Assembly (NCBI RefSeq): GCF_004339525.1
Contig: NZ_SMGE01000001.1
Span: forward strand, 4,340,001 to 4,404,000
Reading direction: 5' to 3'
Source: Flavobacterium sp. 90
GTDB taxonomy: Bacteria > Bacteroidota > Bacteroidia > Flavobacteriales > Flavobacteriaceae
Length of the DNA stretch: 64,000 nt
Shown here piece by piece: positions 52,943 to 62,679 of the stretch. Numbering within the stretch: position 1 is the first letter of the stretch; every line of letters starts with the position of its first letter. Below the pieces are notes generated by a model, which ran no database searches, was not told the DNA's origin, and worked only from the letters and a program-made list of their open reading frames with translations. A program made the translations under genes and the position numbers.

Positions 52943-53050
52943 TTTGTCATTTCGACCAAAGGGAGAAATCACACCAGAAACTCCGCCAGCATAATCGCCA
53001 ATCTTTGTAGAGTTATATGTGCGATTTCTCCCTTTGATCGAAATGACAAG
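52943..53050. repeat. Intergenic inverted repeat, family R4, copy b
   Basis: Arms 52944-52970 (TTGTCATTTCGACC then AAAGGGAGAAATC) and 53023-53050 are complementary with about two mismatches. The spacer resembles that of copy a. It lies between convergent GH92 and GH29 genes. Confidence 0.7.
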
Positions 53051-53107
53051 ATTGTGTTTAAGCTTTATGTCCCGTCCGGAAGGTTCGGAAATATGAGGTT
53101 AGAATTT

Positions 53108-53153
53108 AAACTAAAAAAGAGGACATTCTATTGAATGTCCTCTTTTTTAGTTT
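53108..53153. terminator. Bidirectional terminator between convergent GH92 and GH29 genes
   Basis: A perfect 21-bp stem (53108-53128 with 53133-53153, core GAGGACATTC / GAATGTCCTC) with a 4-nt TATT loop and T6 tails on both strands. It ends transcripts from both sides. Confidence 0.9.
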
Positions 53154-53177
53154 AATCTTATCGGAAAGAAAACAGGC

Positions 53178-55304
53178 TTATTTTATAGTTTTTACACCTA
53201 ATTCAGCTATAGAAATATACTTTCCATCTACACTGGTTTTTCCAATAAATTTAATATATCGGGCTTTCGCCGATGCTTTTAGTGTGATATTTTGCTCCAC
53301 CGGATTACTTTTGATATTTGCAAATTCACCTGCAGCAATTGTTGTCCAGTTTATATTATCAGTACTTACTTCCCATTGGTAATTTTTTACAATTCCACCA
53401 GTTCCCATTTGACGAGGCAAATATGATAAAGTTGTGATTTCTATTTCTTCTCCCATATCAATAACTATAAATTGAGGTAAAGGCGTTAATGAAGTATTAT
53501 CAGCGGTACTCCAAAAAGTTTCGGGATTTTCATCAATAACATTCGGTGATTCCTCCTTCTCCGGATTTTCAAAAGAAGTGCTAACTATTTTCCAGTCCTT
53601 TTTGCAAACATTAAAGGATTGAATTGCAGTTTCGCCTGATTTCATATCGGTTCCAAAAGATTTGGCTTTGATATTGCCAGAAGACAAAAATGAAAATACA
53701 CCTTCGTAAACTGGAGATTTCTCGGTTGGTTCTGTTCCGTCGATTGTATAGTGAATCTGATTTACTGTTGTTTCAGTTGTAATAGAAATGTTTCCGTCTT
53801 TGTCTCTTTTAATTTTTGGAATTGGTAATTGTTCCGGTTCTCTAAAAACACCAATATCGCTTAAAGCAATACAAACGGGAGATTCTTTAATGAGAATTCT
53901 CAATTTTGAAGTTGTAACATAATTTGGCAAACGCACCAATCGGTTAGCGCCAATACTTGTAGCTTCGCCTATTTTTTTCCAGATTCCATTGGTAAAAGCA
54001 TCAATTTCTACTTTTTCAATGCGTTGCCCTAATTTGATATTTTCTCTTAGACGAATGATGTTAAACGTTTGTTCTTTTTTCCATTCTAAAAGTAGCCAGG
54101 CTTTTTTTACATCATCATTGGTCGCCCAGTAGGAATAACGATCGTTATCAGTCAGATTTTTTGTTCCGAAAAATATTTGATTTTCACCTCGAATTTCCGA
54201 AGCAGTAATTACAGCTGATTGTGCAAGATTATCAGCAAATAAATTCTTTAGGAAATCGCCAAAATCTTTCAAAGCCTTAACATCATTTTGATGTAATAAA
54301 CCGTCTGTATTTGGTGAAATTCCGATATCCATGGCAGCGCCTCTTCCAACGGATTTACAGTAAATTTCGAATAACTCTGAAACTGATTTTACGCTATTGT
54401 CTTCATTAGCATGATAAAACCAGCCATTTCTAAGCGGTACATCACATTCTGCCGGTTTCCAAAACTTACCGTTTCGTGTTCCGCCCTGAGCTTTATCTGA
54501 GTCGGTTTCTCCGGGAACCGCTACCGTTTTTCCTGCGATTGGTTCCGGTGTAAAAGTTTCCCAAGAAGTTTCATTTGCAAAACCTCTTTCATTTCCTACC
54601 CAGCGTACATCTCCATTATCGGCAAAAATAACGGCTCCGGGTTGCAGCTCACGAGATATTCCCCAGGTTTTATCCCATCCATAATAAGTAGATCTGTCTA
54701 TGCTTCTTTTTTCATTTTTACCACCATAATAGCCATCGCCACCGTTTGCACCATCAAACCAGGTAATGAATAAATCGCCATAATTAGAGTATAATTCTCT
54801 TAACTGATTTCTATATTTCTCTACATATTCAGGTTTCCCATAATCTTCATTATTTCGATCCCAAGGCGAGCAATAGAGTCCAAATTTCATTCCTGCTTTA
54901 CGCGCTGCAATTTCAAATTCTTTTACCATATCACCGTTTCCATCTCGAAAAGGGCTTTTGCTAATGTTATAAGAAGTCGTTTTGGTTGGCCATAAACAAA
55001 ATCCATCGTGGTGTTTGGCAACAAAAATCACACCCTTAAAACCGCCATCTTTGGCAGCATTCACAATTTGACTCGCATCAAATTTTGCAGGATTGAAGAT
55101 TTTAGGATCCGCATCACCATATCCCCATTCTTTATTTTGAAAAGTTGTTGGCGTAAAATGTACCAAAACATATTGTTCCAATTCTTGCCAACGCAATTGC
55201 GATTCGGTTGGCAATGCTCCATAAGGATCCGGCGGGCCAATTCTCTGCGCCGTCACGGACAAAAAGGCAAAACATCCCAAAATTGTTAATAATTGCTTTT
55301 TCAT
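53178..55304 (-). CDS. GH29 family alpha-L-fucosidase with discoidin and chitobiase-C domains (2 of 3)
   Basis: A 708-residue exported enzyme (signal peptide residues 1-19, ending VTAQR). The GH29 barrel spans about 30-350, with VIFVAKHHDGFCLWPT and nucleophile Asp184 in LFITWFDGANG. A discoidin-like (F5/8 type C) domain follows at about 365-490, a chitobiase C-terminal repeat at 505-565 (IHYTIDGTEPTEKSPVYEG) and a second discoidin domain at 580-705 (PQFIVIDMGEEIEITTLSY). It differs from the other two GH29 proteins and is closer to the subfamily acting on terminal alpha-1,3/1,4-fucose. It is the last gene of the minus-strand operon starting near 58.8 or 61.4 kb. Confidence 0.93.
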   Translation of the reverse strand: MKKQLLTILGCFAFLSVTAQRIGPPDPYGALPTESQLRWQELEQYVLVHFTPTTFQNKEWGYGDADPKIFNPAKFDASQIVNAAKDGGFKGVIFVAKHHDGFCLWPTKTTSYNISKSPFRDGNGDMVKEFEIAARKAGMKFGLYCSPWDRNNEDYGKPEYVEKYRNQLRELYSNYGDLFITWFDGANGGDGYYGGKNEKRSIDRSTYYGWDKTWGISRELQPGAVIFADNGDVRWVGNERGFANETSWETFTPEPIAGKTVAVPGETDSDKAQGGTRNGKFWKPAECDVPLRNGWFYHANEDNSVKSVSELFEIYCKSVGRGAAMDIGISPNTDGLLHQNDVKALKDFGDFLKNLFADNLAQSAVITASEIRGENQIFFGTKNLTDNDRYSYWATNDDVKKAWLLLEWKKEQTFNIIRLRENIKLGQRIEKVEIDAFTNGIWKKIGEATSIGANRLVRLPNYVTTSKLRILIKESPVCIALSDIGVFREPEQLPIPKIKRDKDGNISITTETTVNQIHYTIDGTEPTEKSPVYEGVFSFLSSGNIKAKSFGTDMKSGETAIQSFNVCKKDWKIVSTSFENPEKEESPNVIDENPETFWSTADNTSLTPLPQFIVIDMGEEIEITTLSYLPRQMGTGGIVKNYQWEVSTDNINWTTIAAGEFANIKSNPVEQNITLKASAKARYIKFIGKTSVDGKYISIAELGVKTIK

Positions 55305-55335
55305 TTTTCTTGTTTTAATATCTTCTTTCTTAGAA

Positions 55336-56784
55336 TTATTGAATCACTTTAATCACAACAGCTTCCTGATTCGCTAAAGAAGTTCTTAGTTCTTGCGGAA
55401 TAGTGACTATAATTCCGCCGTCTATTGTTTTACTTGTCAGTTTTTGTTTATTAGCTAATAAAGAAGCTTTCAAATTGCCTTTTATAGTAGTTTTAATGGT
55501 AATCTCTGCAGGTAATTGTTTTTCGTCTTGTGCAGGCATGTAAATACCGTAAATTGCTTTTCCTTTTTGAGTATAACCAACTTTTCCATCTAAATAAGGT
55601 TCAACAGGTTTAGTGTCGTAAATAGCTTCACCGTTTACCGTTAACCATTTTCCCACGTTAGCTAAAGTTGTTTCAATTTTTGGATCAAATTCACCTTTAG
55701 CATCCGGACCTACACCCAGTAAAAGATTTCCTCCTTTGACCACAATATTAGTCATTAATTGTATAACTTCTTTAGATGATTTATAATGATCATTTGGTAC
55801 CCATCCCCAAGCTCCGCCAAGAGTAATGCAGCTTTCCCAAGGCACAGTCAAAGGTTTTTCCGGTGTTTTTTGTTCCGGTGTTAAATAATTTTCATATTCA
55901 CTGGGAACCCAACGATCTACAACCAACATTCCGGGTTGTTTTTTGCGGGCTGTTTCTGCGATTAATTTCATGTTGATATCCATATCATAAGGATATTTAC
56001 AGAATTCTTCCACCTTTTTGTTAATGGTAGAAAGTGGTCGAACCCAACATCCGTCAAGCCAAAGAATATCAACTTTCCCATAATTTGTAGTCAACTCGTT
56101 CAGCTGATTTTGGGTGTATTGTACATAACTTTGCCATCTCTCCGGAAATTTTTTGATGTCATAGGTAGGATTTCTGTCTTTTGGAGGATAATACGACCAC
56201 CAAAAGTTTTCAGTAGTCCAGTCGGGTTTTGAGTAATAAACACCAACTGCCAATCCTTCTTTTCTTGAAGCATCTAATACATCTTTTAATACATCAGCTT
56301 TTGGATTTTTTGCGTAAGGTAATGCTGGATTTGTAATTTTAAAATCAGTGAATTTTGAATCATACATACAAAATCCATCATGATGTTTGGAGGTGAAAAT
56401 CATATATTTTGCACCCGCATTTTTGAACATTTTCGCCCATTTCTCAGAATTCAGATTCGTGGGGTTCAATTTATATTTCGTATTTCTGTAATCAGTAGCG
56501 TATTTATAATAATCATCATAACCATCTCTGGTTACCCAATCTTCAGGAACTAATCCCCAAGATTCTACGGTTCCCAATTGAGTATAAAGTCCCATATGGA
56601 TTAATACACCAAATTTGTAGCCTTGCCATTTTTCAAGATTTGCTTTTACCAATGGATCTTTTGGTGCAACATAACCTTCTTCTTCAGATTTGTTAGCTTC
56701 CATACTGAAATCACCTTGCGCATGAGCAGAAAATGCACTGAAACAGACAAATGTTGTAAATATTAACTTGAATTTATTTTTCAT
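55336..56784 (-). CDS. GH29 family alpha-L-fucosidase (3 of 3)
   Basis: A 482-residue exported enzyme (signal peptide residues 1-22, ending SAHAQ). The barrel has MIFTSKHHDGFCMYDS and nucleophile Asp244 in DILWLDGCWVRP. Its order of motifs is nearly parallel to the protein at 49147, so the two are paralogues within the same locus. It lies 31 bp upstream of the other minus-strand GH29 and 40 bp after the glycosylasparaginase. Different fucosyl linkages (core versus antenna) are the probable reason for three enzymes; that is inference. Confidence 0.93.
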   Translation of the reverse strand: MKNKFKLIFTTFVCFSAFSAHAQGDFSMEANKSEEEGYVAPKDPLVKANLEKWQGYKFGVLIHMGLYTQLGTVESWGLVPEDWVTRDGYDDYYKYATDYRNTKYKLNPTNLNSEKWAKMFKNAGAKYMIFTSKHHDGFCMYDSKFTDFKITNPALPYAKNPKADVLKDVLDASRKEGLAVGVYYSKPDWTTENFWWSYYPPKDRNPTYDIKKFPERWQSYVQYTQNQLNELTTNYGKVDILWLDGCWVRPLSTINKKVEEFCKYPYDMDINMKLIAETARKKQPGMLVVDRWVPSEYENYLTPEQKTPEKPLTVPWESCITLGGAWGWVPNDHYKSSKEVIQLMTNIVVKGGNLLLGVGPDAKGEFDPKIETTLANVGKWLTVNGEAIYDTKPVEPYLDGKVGYTQKGKAIYGIYMPAQDEKQLPAEITIKTTIKGNLKASLLANKQKLTSKTIDGGIIVTIPQELRTSLANQEAVVIKVIQ

Positions 56785-56824
56785 TTTGTTTTTTGTTAAG
56801 TCGTTTTTTGGTTTTTGTTGGTAA

Positions 56825-57829
56825 CTATTTCATATAGAACTCAGGATCAATCAATCGGTTTCCGGTTTCGTCATAAACAGCATAATTAAAACCACTCTGA
56901 ACGCAATAAGAGGCGTAATCGCCTTTTTTGTTTAAAGCAATAAAGCCAACTTGAATATCTTTTAAATTTTTATTTCTGTTTTTCATCAGTTTTACCACTC
57001 TCAAAACAGCTTCTTCACAGGCTTTTTGTGGAGATTTTCCCTGACGCATCAACTCAACAACCAAGTGGCTTCCTGAAATTCGAATCACTTCTTCACCATG
57101 ACCAGTTGCTGTTGCGGCACCAATTTCGTTATCGACATATAAACCGGCACCAATTATTGGAGAATCGCCTAAACGTCCGTGCATTTTAAATGCCATTCCG
57201 CTTGTAGTGCAGGCTCCGGAGAGATTACCGGCAGCATCCAAAGCAATCATTCCAATGGTATCATGATTTTCAATATTGGCAATTGGTTTATATTCGGAAG
57301 TTTTTAACCATTCTTTCCATTCTTTTTCGGAATCAGGAACCAATAGATTTTCTTTAGGAAAACCTTGCGATAAAGCAAATTGAAGTGCTCCATCGCCAAC
57401 CAACATAACGTGAGGTGTTTTTTCCATTACTGCACGAGCCACAGAAATAGGGTGCTTAATAAATTCAAGACAGCCTACAGAACCAATGTTCGACATTTCG
57501 TCCATGATGCAAGCGTCTAACGTTACTCGGCCGTCTCTGTCAGGTCTTCCGCCATAACCAACACTTCTTTCTTTTGGATCTGCTTCAGGAACTTTTACTC
57601 CGGCTTCTACAGCATCCAGGGCTCGACCTCCGTTTTTTAATACTTCCCAGGCCGCTGCATTGGCTTTCAAACCAAAATTCCAGGTAGAAAGTACAATAGG
57701 TTTTCTTATTTTTCCATCAGGAAGTTCGTTTTGCTCTTTTATTTCTTCCGATTTTCCTGTGAAAGAACTTAATGCTACGGCAGCCGAAGCCATTGCAGTT
57801 GTTTTTAGAAAATTTCTACGATTTGTCAT
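56825..57829 (-). CDS. N4-(beta-N-acetylglucosaminyl)-L-asparaginase (glycosylasparaginase)
   Basis: A 334-residue Ntn-hydrolase precursor. The twin-arginine-type signal RRNFLKTTAM lies at residues 4-13. The self-cleavage site is HDTIGM, where Thr191 becomes the new N-terminal nucleophile. Other family marks are ERSVGYGGRPDRDG, GDSPIIGAGLYVDN and ATATGHGEEVIR. It hydrolyses the bond between GlcNAc and the Asn side chain of glycoasparagine, the last step of N-glycoprotein breakdown. It sits between a ROK kinase and two fucosidases, exactly where an N-glycan pathway would need it. Likely periplasmic. Confidence 0.94.
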   Translation of the reverse strand: MTNRRNFLKTTAMASAAVALSSFTGKSEEIKEQNELPDGKIRKPIVLSTWNFGLKANAAAWEVLKNGGRALDAVEAGVKVPEADPKERSVGYGGRPDRDGRVTLDACIMDEMSNIGSVGCLEFIKHPISVARAVMEKTPHVMLVGDGALQFALSQGFPKENLLVPDSEKEWKEWLKTSEYKPIANIENHDTIGMIALDAAGNLSGACTTSGMAFKMHGRLGDSPIIGAGLYVDNEIGAATATGHGEEVIRISGSHLVVELMRQGKSPQKACEEAVLRVVKLMKNRNKNLKDIQVGFIALNKKGDYASYCVQSGFNYAVYDETGNRLIDPEFYMK

Positions 57830-57878
57830 ATTATTTTATTTTAAATCTGATTGTTGAAAATCAGAAAGTATTTTATTT

Positions 57879-58781
57879 CTAAGCTTCATAAAGTAAGCTC
57901 GCAGCTCCTAATAAAGCGGTAGTTTCATTGTCTGTTGAGATCACCAGTTCCATTTCGATTCCTGCGTTTTTTACTTTTTCTTTAAAAATATTCAGAAACA
58001 AATCTCCGGCGTTTGCTATTTTTCCTCCAATAACAAACATATTGGCATTAAAGCTTTTTAGCCACGGAAGTACAATTTCTGCCAGATCATCTCCAAATTT
58101 ATGAAAGGCTTCTATTGCTTTTTTATCTCCTTCAATTGCCAAAAGGTATAATTCAAGCCCATTATTTAATTGAATACCGCTTAAATTCTGATAATTAGAA
58201 AGTAAACCTCTTAATGATACAGAATCTTCGGCAATACCATTTTTGTACGGAAGATTCCAGATTTCACCATTTTTAGGGACATTAATGCCTGTGCTTACAA
58301 TTTTTCCATTTTCTATAAAGCAGGCGCCAAGTCCTGTTCCTAAAGTAATTGCCATTACATTTTTAGGAAGATTTTTTATGTTTTTGTAAACTTCGCCTTT
58401 CCCAAAACTTTTAGCATCATTTTCAAAAACAATAGGAAAATCCAGATCAAAATCGAAACGTTCTCTTAATAAATCTTTTATGTTCAGTCCATAGAAATTA
58501 TTGTATTTATCCTGATCTTTAATCCAGCAAGTTCCATCATTATAATCAAATGGTCCGGGAAATGCCATGGCGATTCCGGATAATTTTTTCACCTGAGATT
58601 TTATCCATAAAGCGCGAATCGCATTTTCCCAATAATCCATTACCTCTTTGCTGGGTAAATTAGAATCGAAAGAAACCTTAAAAAAGGAGTTTTCAAAGAC
58701 TTTCATCTCATTTAGATCAACAATTGCGGTCGTAATATGTGAACCTCCAACATCCATGGCTATTGCAAATCTTTTTTCCAT
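57879..58781 (-). CDS. ROK family sugar kinase-like protein
   Basis: A 300-residue cytoplasmic protein. The phosphate-1 motif is AMDVGGSHITTAIVDL and the GTGLG segment (ITLGTGLGACFIENGK) and VIGGKIANAG match the ROK family. The usual zinc-binding CxCGxxGCxE motif is absent; instead the loop reads GEIWNLPYKNG. No HTH domain is present, so it is a kinase rather than a regulator. By context, it may phosphorylate GlcNAc, mannose or a related sugar released from glycans. It lies 49 bp upstream of the glycosylasparaginase and 154 bp after the esterase-like gene. Confidence 0.88.
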   Translation of the reverse strand: MEKRFAIAMDVGGSHITTAIVDLNEMKVFENSFFKVSFDSNLPSKEVMDYWENAIRALWIKSQVKKLSGIAMAFPGPFDYNDGTCWIKDQDKYNNFYGLNIKDLLRERFDFDLDFPIVFENDAKSFGKGEVYKNIKNLPKNVMAITLGTGLGACFIENGKIVSTGINVPKNGEIWNLPYKNGIAEDSVSLRGLLSNYQNLSGIQLNNGLELYLLAIEGDKKAIEAFHKFGDDLAEIVLPWLKSFNANMFVIGGKIANAGDLFLNIFKEKVKNAGIEMELVISTDNETTALLGAASLLYEA

Positions 58782-58935
58782 CTTTTGACTTTTATTCTTT
58801 TATTTATTATTGTTATTATGTTGTGCCTGAACTATTACTACAAGCAATAGAGCGGCTAAAAATATATGTTTTTATTTAAATGCTAAATCGTATTAGTAAA
58901 TTAATCACAGTCATTTTATCGAATATAAAAAGTTT

Positions 58936-61392
58936 TTAATTGTAAAATTCTAATGTTTTGGCAGACCATTCATTATCAAAGAAACCGCTTACTTTCATAT
59001 TTGGTAAACCGTTTAAAAGTAAATCAGCTTTGAAAATCATGACATCGGGAAAACCTGTAATTCCGGAAATATAATTGTTTGCCCAAGTTGCTTTCATTCC
59101 TTTTTCAGAAGTTCCTGCGACAACACCAACCATTGCCGTTTTGCTATCATTTCTTGGGACTACAAAATAAGCTGCCAAATCATCTCCTTTCAATGCTTTG
59201 CCGCCTATGTTGATTTGTTGATTGTCAATTTGAATTGGAGAATTTTTCAACAATAACTTCCATGCACTATTGTTTGAAGCATTTCCGTAAAGTATCACAT
59301 TTCGATCTTTGTATTTTTCTAATGAAAATTCTTTGTCCGAAATCACATCGATACTTCCGTTTCCTCTGTAATAAAAAGTTTCTGCATCAAAACGCGCTCT
59401 GTTGAGGTACCATTCACGTTCCCAAGCAGATCCGCCTGTAGCATATACAAAAACGACATTGTTATCGAAAGCAAACTTGAATCCGCCTTGACGTTCTGCA
59501 TATTTTTCGGCTGTATTGATTTCATTTATAAAAAACCATTTTTTGTCTTTTAAAGCCAAAATCGCTTTTTTATCTGCCGTTGTTTTTAAGGTTTGATCGT
59601 TGATATTGATTGTGATTTCACCTTTTAAATCCAATGAAACCAAATCAAGTTCCATAATAGCAACATTTTCTGTTTTGATTGTAATTTGCCCTTTATCAAT
59701 TTTGGCATTAATGTTCGAAAACTCAAATGGATATATTTGTTGCTGTAACTTTAACCAATAATCCGTTGAAGAGACCGCAGGAGTAGCGGTATGGAAATCA
59801 ACTGCTTTAACTTCTTTGTTTGTTGGAATCGTTTGACGTTTGAAGAATTCAAAAATCGGAAACCAATCTACAGAATGGTCGCCATACCAGTGTTCACCTC
59901 CGGGATATTCGTAATAACAAAAGTTAGGATGAAAAGTTCCTAAAATCTGACGCATTTCCCTTACTTGCGAAATTGGTACAGTCGAATCAGCATCTCCATG
60001 CAGGATATAAACGCCGGATTGTTTCAGGTTTTGTATAATACTTTTGACACGACCTGAATTAGCCGAACGTTTGATTGGCTCAAAAGCTTTGAACATATCG
60101 TGCATTTCGTCGCCTTTATCAGATCCGTAAGTCGAAATATCAGGGTAAGAAGCACAAGGCGCAATTGCGGCAAATTTATCCGGATATGTCGTTCCCAAAA
60201 ACCAGGTTCCGTGGCCGCCCATTGAGTGACCTGTTAAGTAGGTTTGAGCAGGAATTGTATTGAATACTTTTTTAGCTTCGGCCAAAACTTCCAAGGCATC
60301 GATTCTTCCCCAATCTTCCCAATTAAAGCCAAAAGGACGACGATTTGTCGCAGCAACAATAGTAGCCCAATCTTTTTGTTTGTACGCCCGTGCCTGATTT
60401 CGTGCTTCAACAGAAGCACCGTGAACCGAAAGTATTAACGCTTTTGGTCCGCTTTCCAGAGCGGGAGCAACACTGTAATATTGGACACTATTATCGATTT
60501 TACTCAAAAAAGTACGTTCGTGATGAACTGTTGCAGAACGTTGTTGAATTGTAATTTCACTTTTATCAATTACTTTTCCGCTTTTGTCTGTAAGTGTTAT
60601 TTCCATTTTTAATTCGCCCGTAAAATCCTCTTTAGCTGCTGGAACTTTAAATTTTACTTTTCTGACAAACAAAGGCATAATGGCATCAGTTGCATATTTA
60701 GCCGTTTCTCCACTAGATAATTTTGTCGTAATAACAAGGTTTCTTAGCGCTTTTTCAGTTGCGTTGATGATGCGAATAGAAGCCCATTTTTCGTCTTTTT
60801 CACCATTAATAATATCCGGAAGCGTCAAATCACGTTTGGTAAACTGAATACTTTTTGAAGGTATAATAATTTTGGATTTAACATGACCAAAACGACCTTT
60901 TGTATAAATAAATTCGTTTAGACCTTTGCGAAGTTTAAACGGAATCAAAGTATATCCAAAATCATAATGATCACCTTCGTGTGGTAAACCATTTATATAA
61001 GTTCGGGTTCCTCCTGTAGTTTCCAGAAGTGCGATTTGTTCTTTTTGCGAATTATATTCCGTAAAAAGAAAAGCTGATTTCATTTCCTTTCGGCTAAAAA
61101 CTCCAACAGAATCGACTTCGATAGGTAGCCAATCTCCTTTTTGTTTATTCGGATTTACAAATTTTCCAACTGCATATTGCCAGGCTACAGCATCTTGTCC
61201 GTTAAAAAGTGTACCGGTTCTTTTGTCGGAAGCAAGCGTATAACCATTAGTGAAACTATACAAAACATTTCCTTCGGCAGTTGTTGTGATTTTTTCTTTT
61301 CCAAAATATTCAACGACATTTCCGGTGGCTTTTGTTTGTGCGATCGAATTTACACCCAAGGCAATTAAGAAAATAAGGAATCCTTTTTTCAT
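58936..61392 (-). CDS. Exported alpha/beta hydrolase of prolyl-oligopeptidase/esterase type
   Basis: 818 residues from the ATG at 61392 (MKKGFLIFLIALGVNSIAQ), chosen because it gives a clean signal peptide; the ATG at 61443 adds 17 charged residues. The hydrolase domain (about 290-540) has GHSMGGHGTWFLG (Ser390), the acid in HGDADSTVPI and the His in PGGEHWYGDHS. The N-terminal part is beta-rich and the C-terminal part of unknown type. It could be a glycan esterase, a peptidase or a sialate-type esterase; the sequence does not decide. It is divergent from the AraC gene and heads the fucosidase operon. Confidence 0.8.
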   Translation of the reverse strand: MKKGFLIFLIALGVNSIAQTKATGNVVEYFGKEKITTTAEGNVLYSFTNGYTLASDKRTGTLFNGQDAVAWQYAVGKFVNPNKQKGDWLPIEVDSVGVFSRKEMKSAFLFTEYNSQKEQIALLETTGGTRTYINGLPHEGDHYDFGYTLIPFKLRKGLNEFIYTKGRFGHVKSKIIIPSKSIQFTKRDLTLPDIINGEKDEKWASIRIINATEKALRNLVITTKLSSGETAKYATDAIMPLFVRKVKFKVPAAKEDFTGELKMEITLTDKSGKVIDKSEITIQQRSATVHHERTFLSKIDNSVQYYSVAPALESGPKALILSVHGASVEARNQARAYKQKDWATIVAATNRRPFGFNWEDWGRIDALEVLAEAKKVFNTIPAQTYLTGHSMGGHGTWFLGTTYPDKFAAIAPCASYPDISTYGSDKGDEMHDMFKAFEPIKRSANSGRVKSIIQNLKQSGVYILHGDADSTVPISQVREMRQILGTFHPNFCYYEYPGGEHWYGDHSVDWFPIFEFFKRQTIPTNKEVKAVDFHTATPAVSSTDYWLKLQQQIYPFEFSNINAKIDKGQITIKTENVAIMELDLVSLDLKGEITININDQTLKTTADKKAILALKDKKWFFINEINTAEKYAERQGGFKFAFDNNVVFVYATGGSAWEREWYLNRARFDAETFYYRGNGSIDVISDKEFSLEKYKDRNVILYGNASNNSAWKLLLKNSPIQIDNQQINIGGKALKGDDLAAYFVVPRNDSKTAMVGVVAGTSEKGMKATWANNYISGITGFPDVMIFKADLLLNGLPNMKVSGFFDNEWSAKTLEFYN

Positions 61393-61594
61393 TTTTTTTA
61401 TATTATTTTTTAGGATATGACTTTGTATTTCAGTAATATCCATTATTTTTATAGGAACACTTTGATTTTGGTTTCAATCACTTTTGGCTTAAGCCAATTA
61501 ATCTCATTAAAAGGATAAAATAAAACCAAATTATTTGTCAATAATTACTGCATTAACTACTTATTTTCGAATAGTTTTTAGGTATTTTGACGTT

Positions 61595-61639
61595 AATAAA
61601 ACGATTTAGTTGGCTCATAAACATTTTTTGTTATTTTTG
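61595..61639 (+). promoter_or_regulatory. Promoter of the AraC-family gene with a candidate autoregulatory site
   Basis: TTG (61610-61612), a 19-nt spacer and TATTTTTG (61632-61639) match the Bacteroidota promoter consensus exactly. The 16-mer AATAAAACGATTTAGT (61595-61610) overlaps the -33 TTG and is repeated exactly at 63823-63838. The 5' leader would be about 90 nt. Confidence 0.65.
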
Positions 61640-61734
61640 TTTTTTTGGGATTTCTAAAATTATATCTAAATCAATTTAGTAATTAATCCAATTTTATCAT
61701 TATTTAATTATTAATTATCATTGCTATTCTTAAA

Positions 61735-62601
61735 ATGAAAATTGTAAAGACAAATATCGCTTCCTACACGAATACATCGCTTTCTGTATTTTCTCGTGAA
61801 GAATCTTTTTTTCAGTCGCCTTTTCATTCGCATCCGGAATTTGAGCTGGTTTATATTTTAGAAAGCCATGGAAAACGAATTATAGGAAATTCTGTAGAAT
61901 CATTCGAAGCCGGAGATATGATTTTTCTTGGAGATGATATTCCGCATGTTTGGCTTAATGATGAAATTTTTTATAAAGGAATTAATAGTTTAAAGGCTAA
62001 AGCGATGGTGATTTATTTTAGCAAAGACCTTTTTGGAAATTCTTTTTATGAATTACCGGAAGCTCAGGAAGTTAAAAAGTTTCTCTCTCAAGCCGTAAAA
62101 GGAGTGTCGATTACCGGACAGACAAACGCAGTGGTTTCTAAAAAAATGGAAAAATTGCTCAAAAAGAAAGGTTTTGAAGTTATCATGGGACTTATTGAAA
62201 TTTTGTTTCTTTTATCAAAAAGTAAAGATCTGAGGTTCATCAATGATAATTCGTATATCTCAGTTGATGAGGATAATAAAAATGACCGACTTGCGGAGGT
62301 TTTTCAATATGTGAAGTCGAATTATAAAGAGGAAATATCGCTTGATGAAATCTCTAAAATTGCGAATCTGACACCTACATCTTTTTGTAGAATGTTTAAA
62401 GCTAAAACCAAAAAACCTTTTGTAGAATATCTGAATGAAATCAGAGTGTCAAATGCTTGTAAATATCTAATTGAAACTGATTTAGGTATTTCGGAAATTG
62501 CCTATGAATGTGGGTATAAAACAGCTTCAAACTTCAATAAGCTGTTCAAAAAATTAATAGGAACAACACCTAAGGAATACAGAAAAAATGCTGTAGCATA
62601 A
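61735..62601 (+). CDS. AraC-family transcriptional regulator
   Basis: A 288-residue regulator. The N-terminal cupin-type sensor (about 10-110) shows FHSHPEFELVYILESHGKR and FEAGDMIFLGDDIPHVW. The C-terminal AraC domain (about 190-285) has two helix-turn-helix units: EISLDEISKIANLTPTSFCR and LGISEIAYECGYKTASNFNK, ending TTPKEYRKNAVA. It probably senses a sugar and controls the divergent esterase-fucosidase operon or the genes beyond the window end. The last 143 bp are duplicated at 63131-63273. A promoter with a 16-bp candidate operator lies upstream. Confidence 0.95.
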   Translation: MKIVKTNIASYTNTSLSVFSREESFFQSPFHSHPEFELVYILESHGKRIIGNSVESFEAGDMIFLGDDIPHVWLNDEIFYKGINSLKAKAMVIYFSKDLFGNSFYELPEAQEVKKFLSQAVKGVSITGQTNAVVSKKMEKLLKKKGFEVIMGLIEILFLLSKSKDLRFINDNSYISVDEDNKNDRLAEVFQYVKSNYKEEISLDEISKIANLTPTSFCRMFKAKTKKPFVEYLNEIRVSNACKYLIETDLGISEIAYECGYKTASNFNKLFKKLIGTTPKEYRKNAVA

Positions 62602-62679
62602 TGTTATGCCGAATAAATCTCTCGTAAAGGCGTGAAGGTTTTTGTCATTTCATGATTACAATATTTGGTTTGCTATAAA

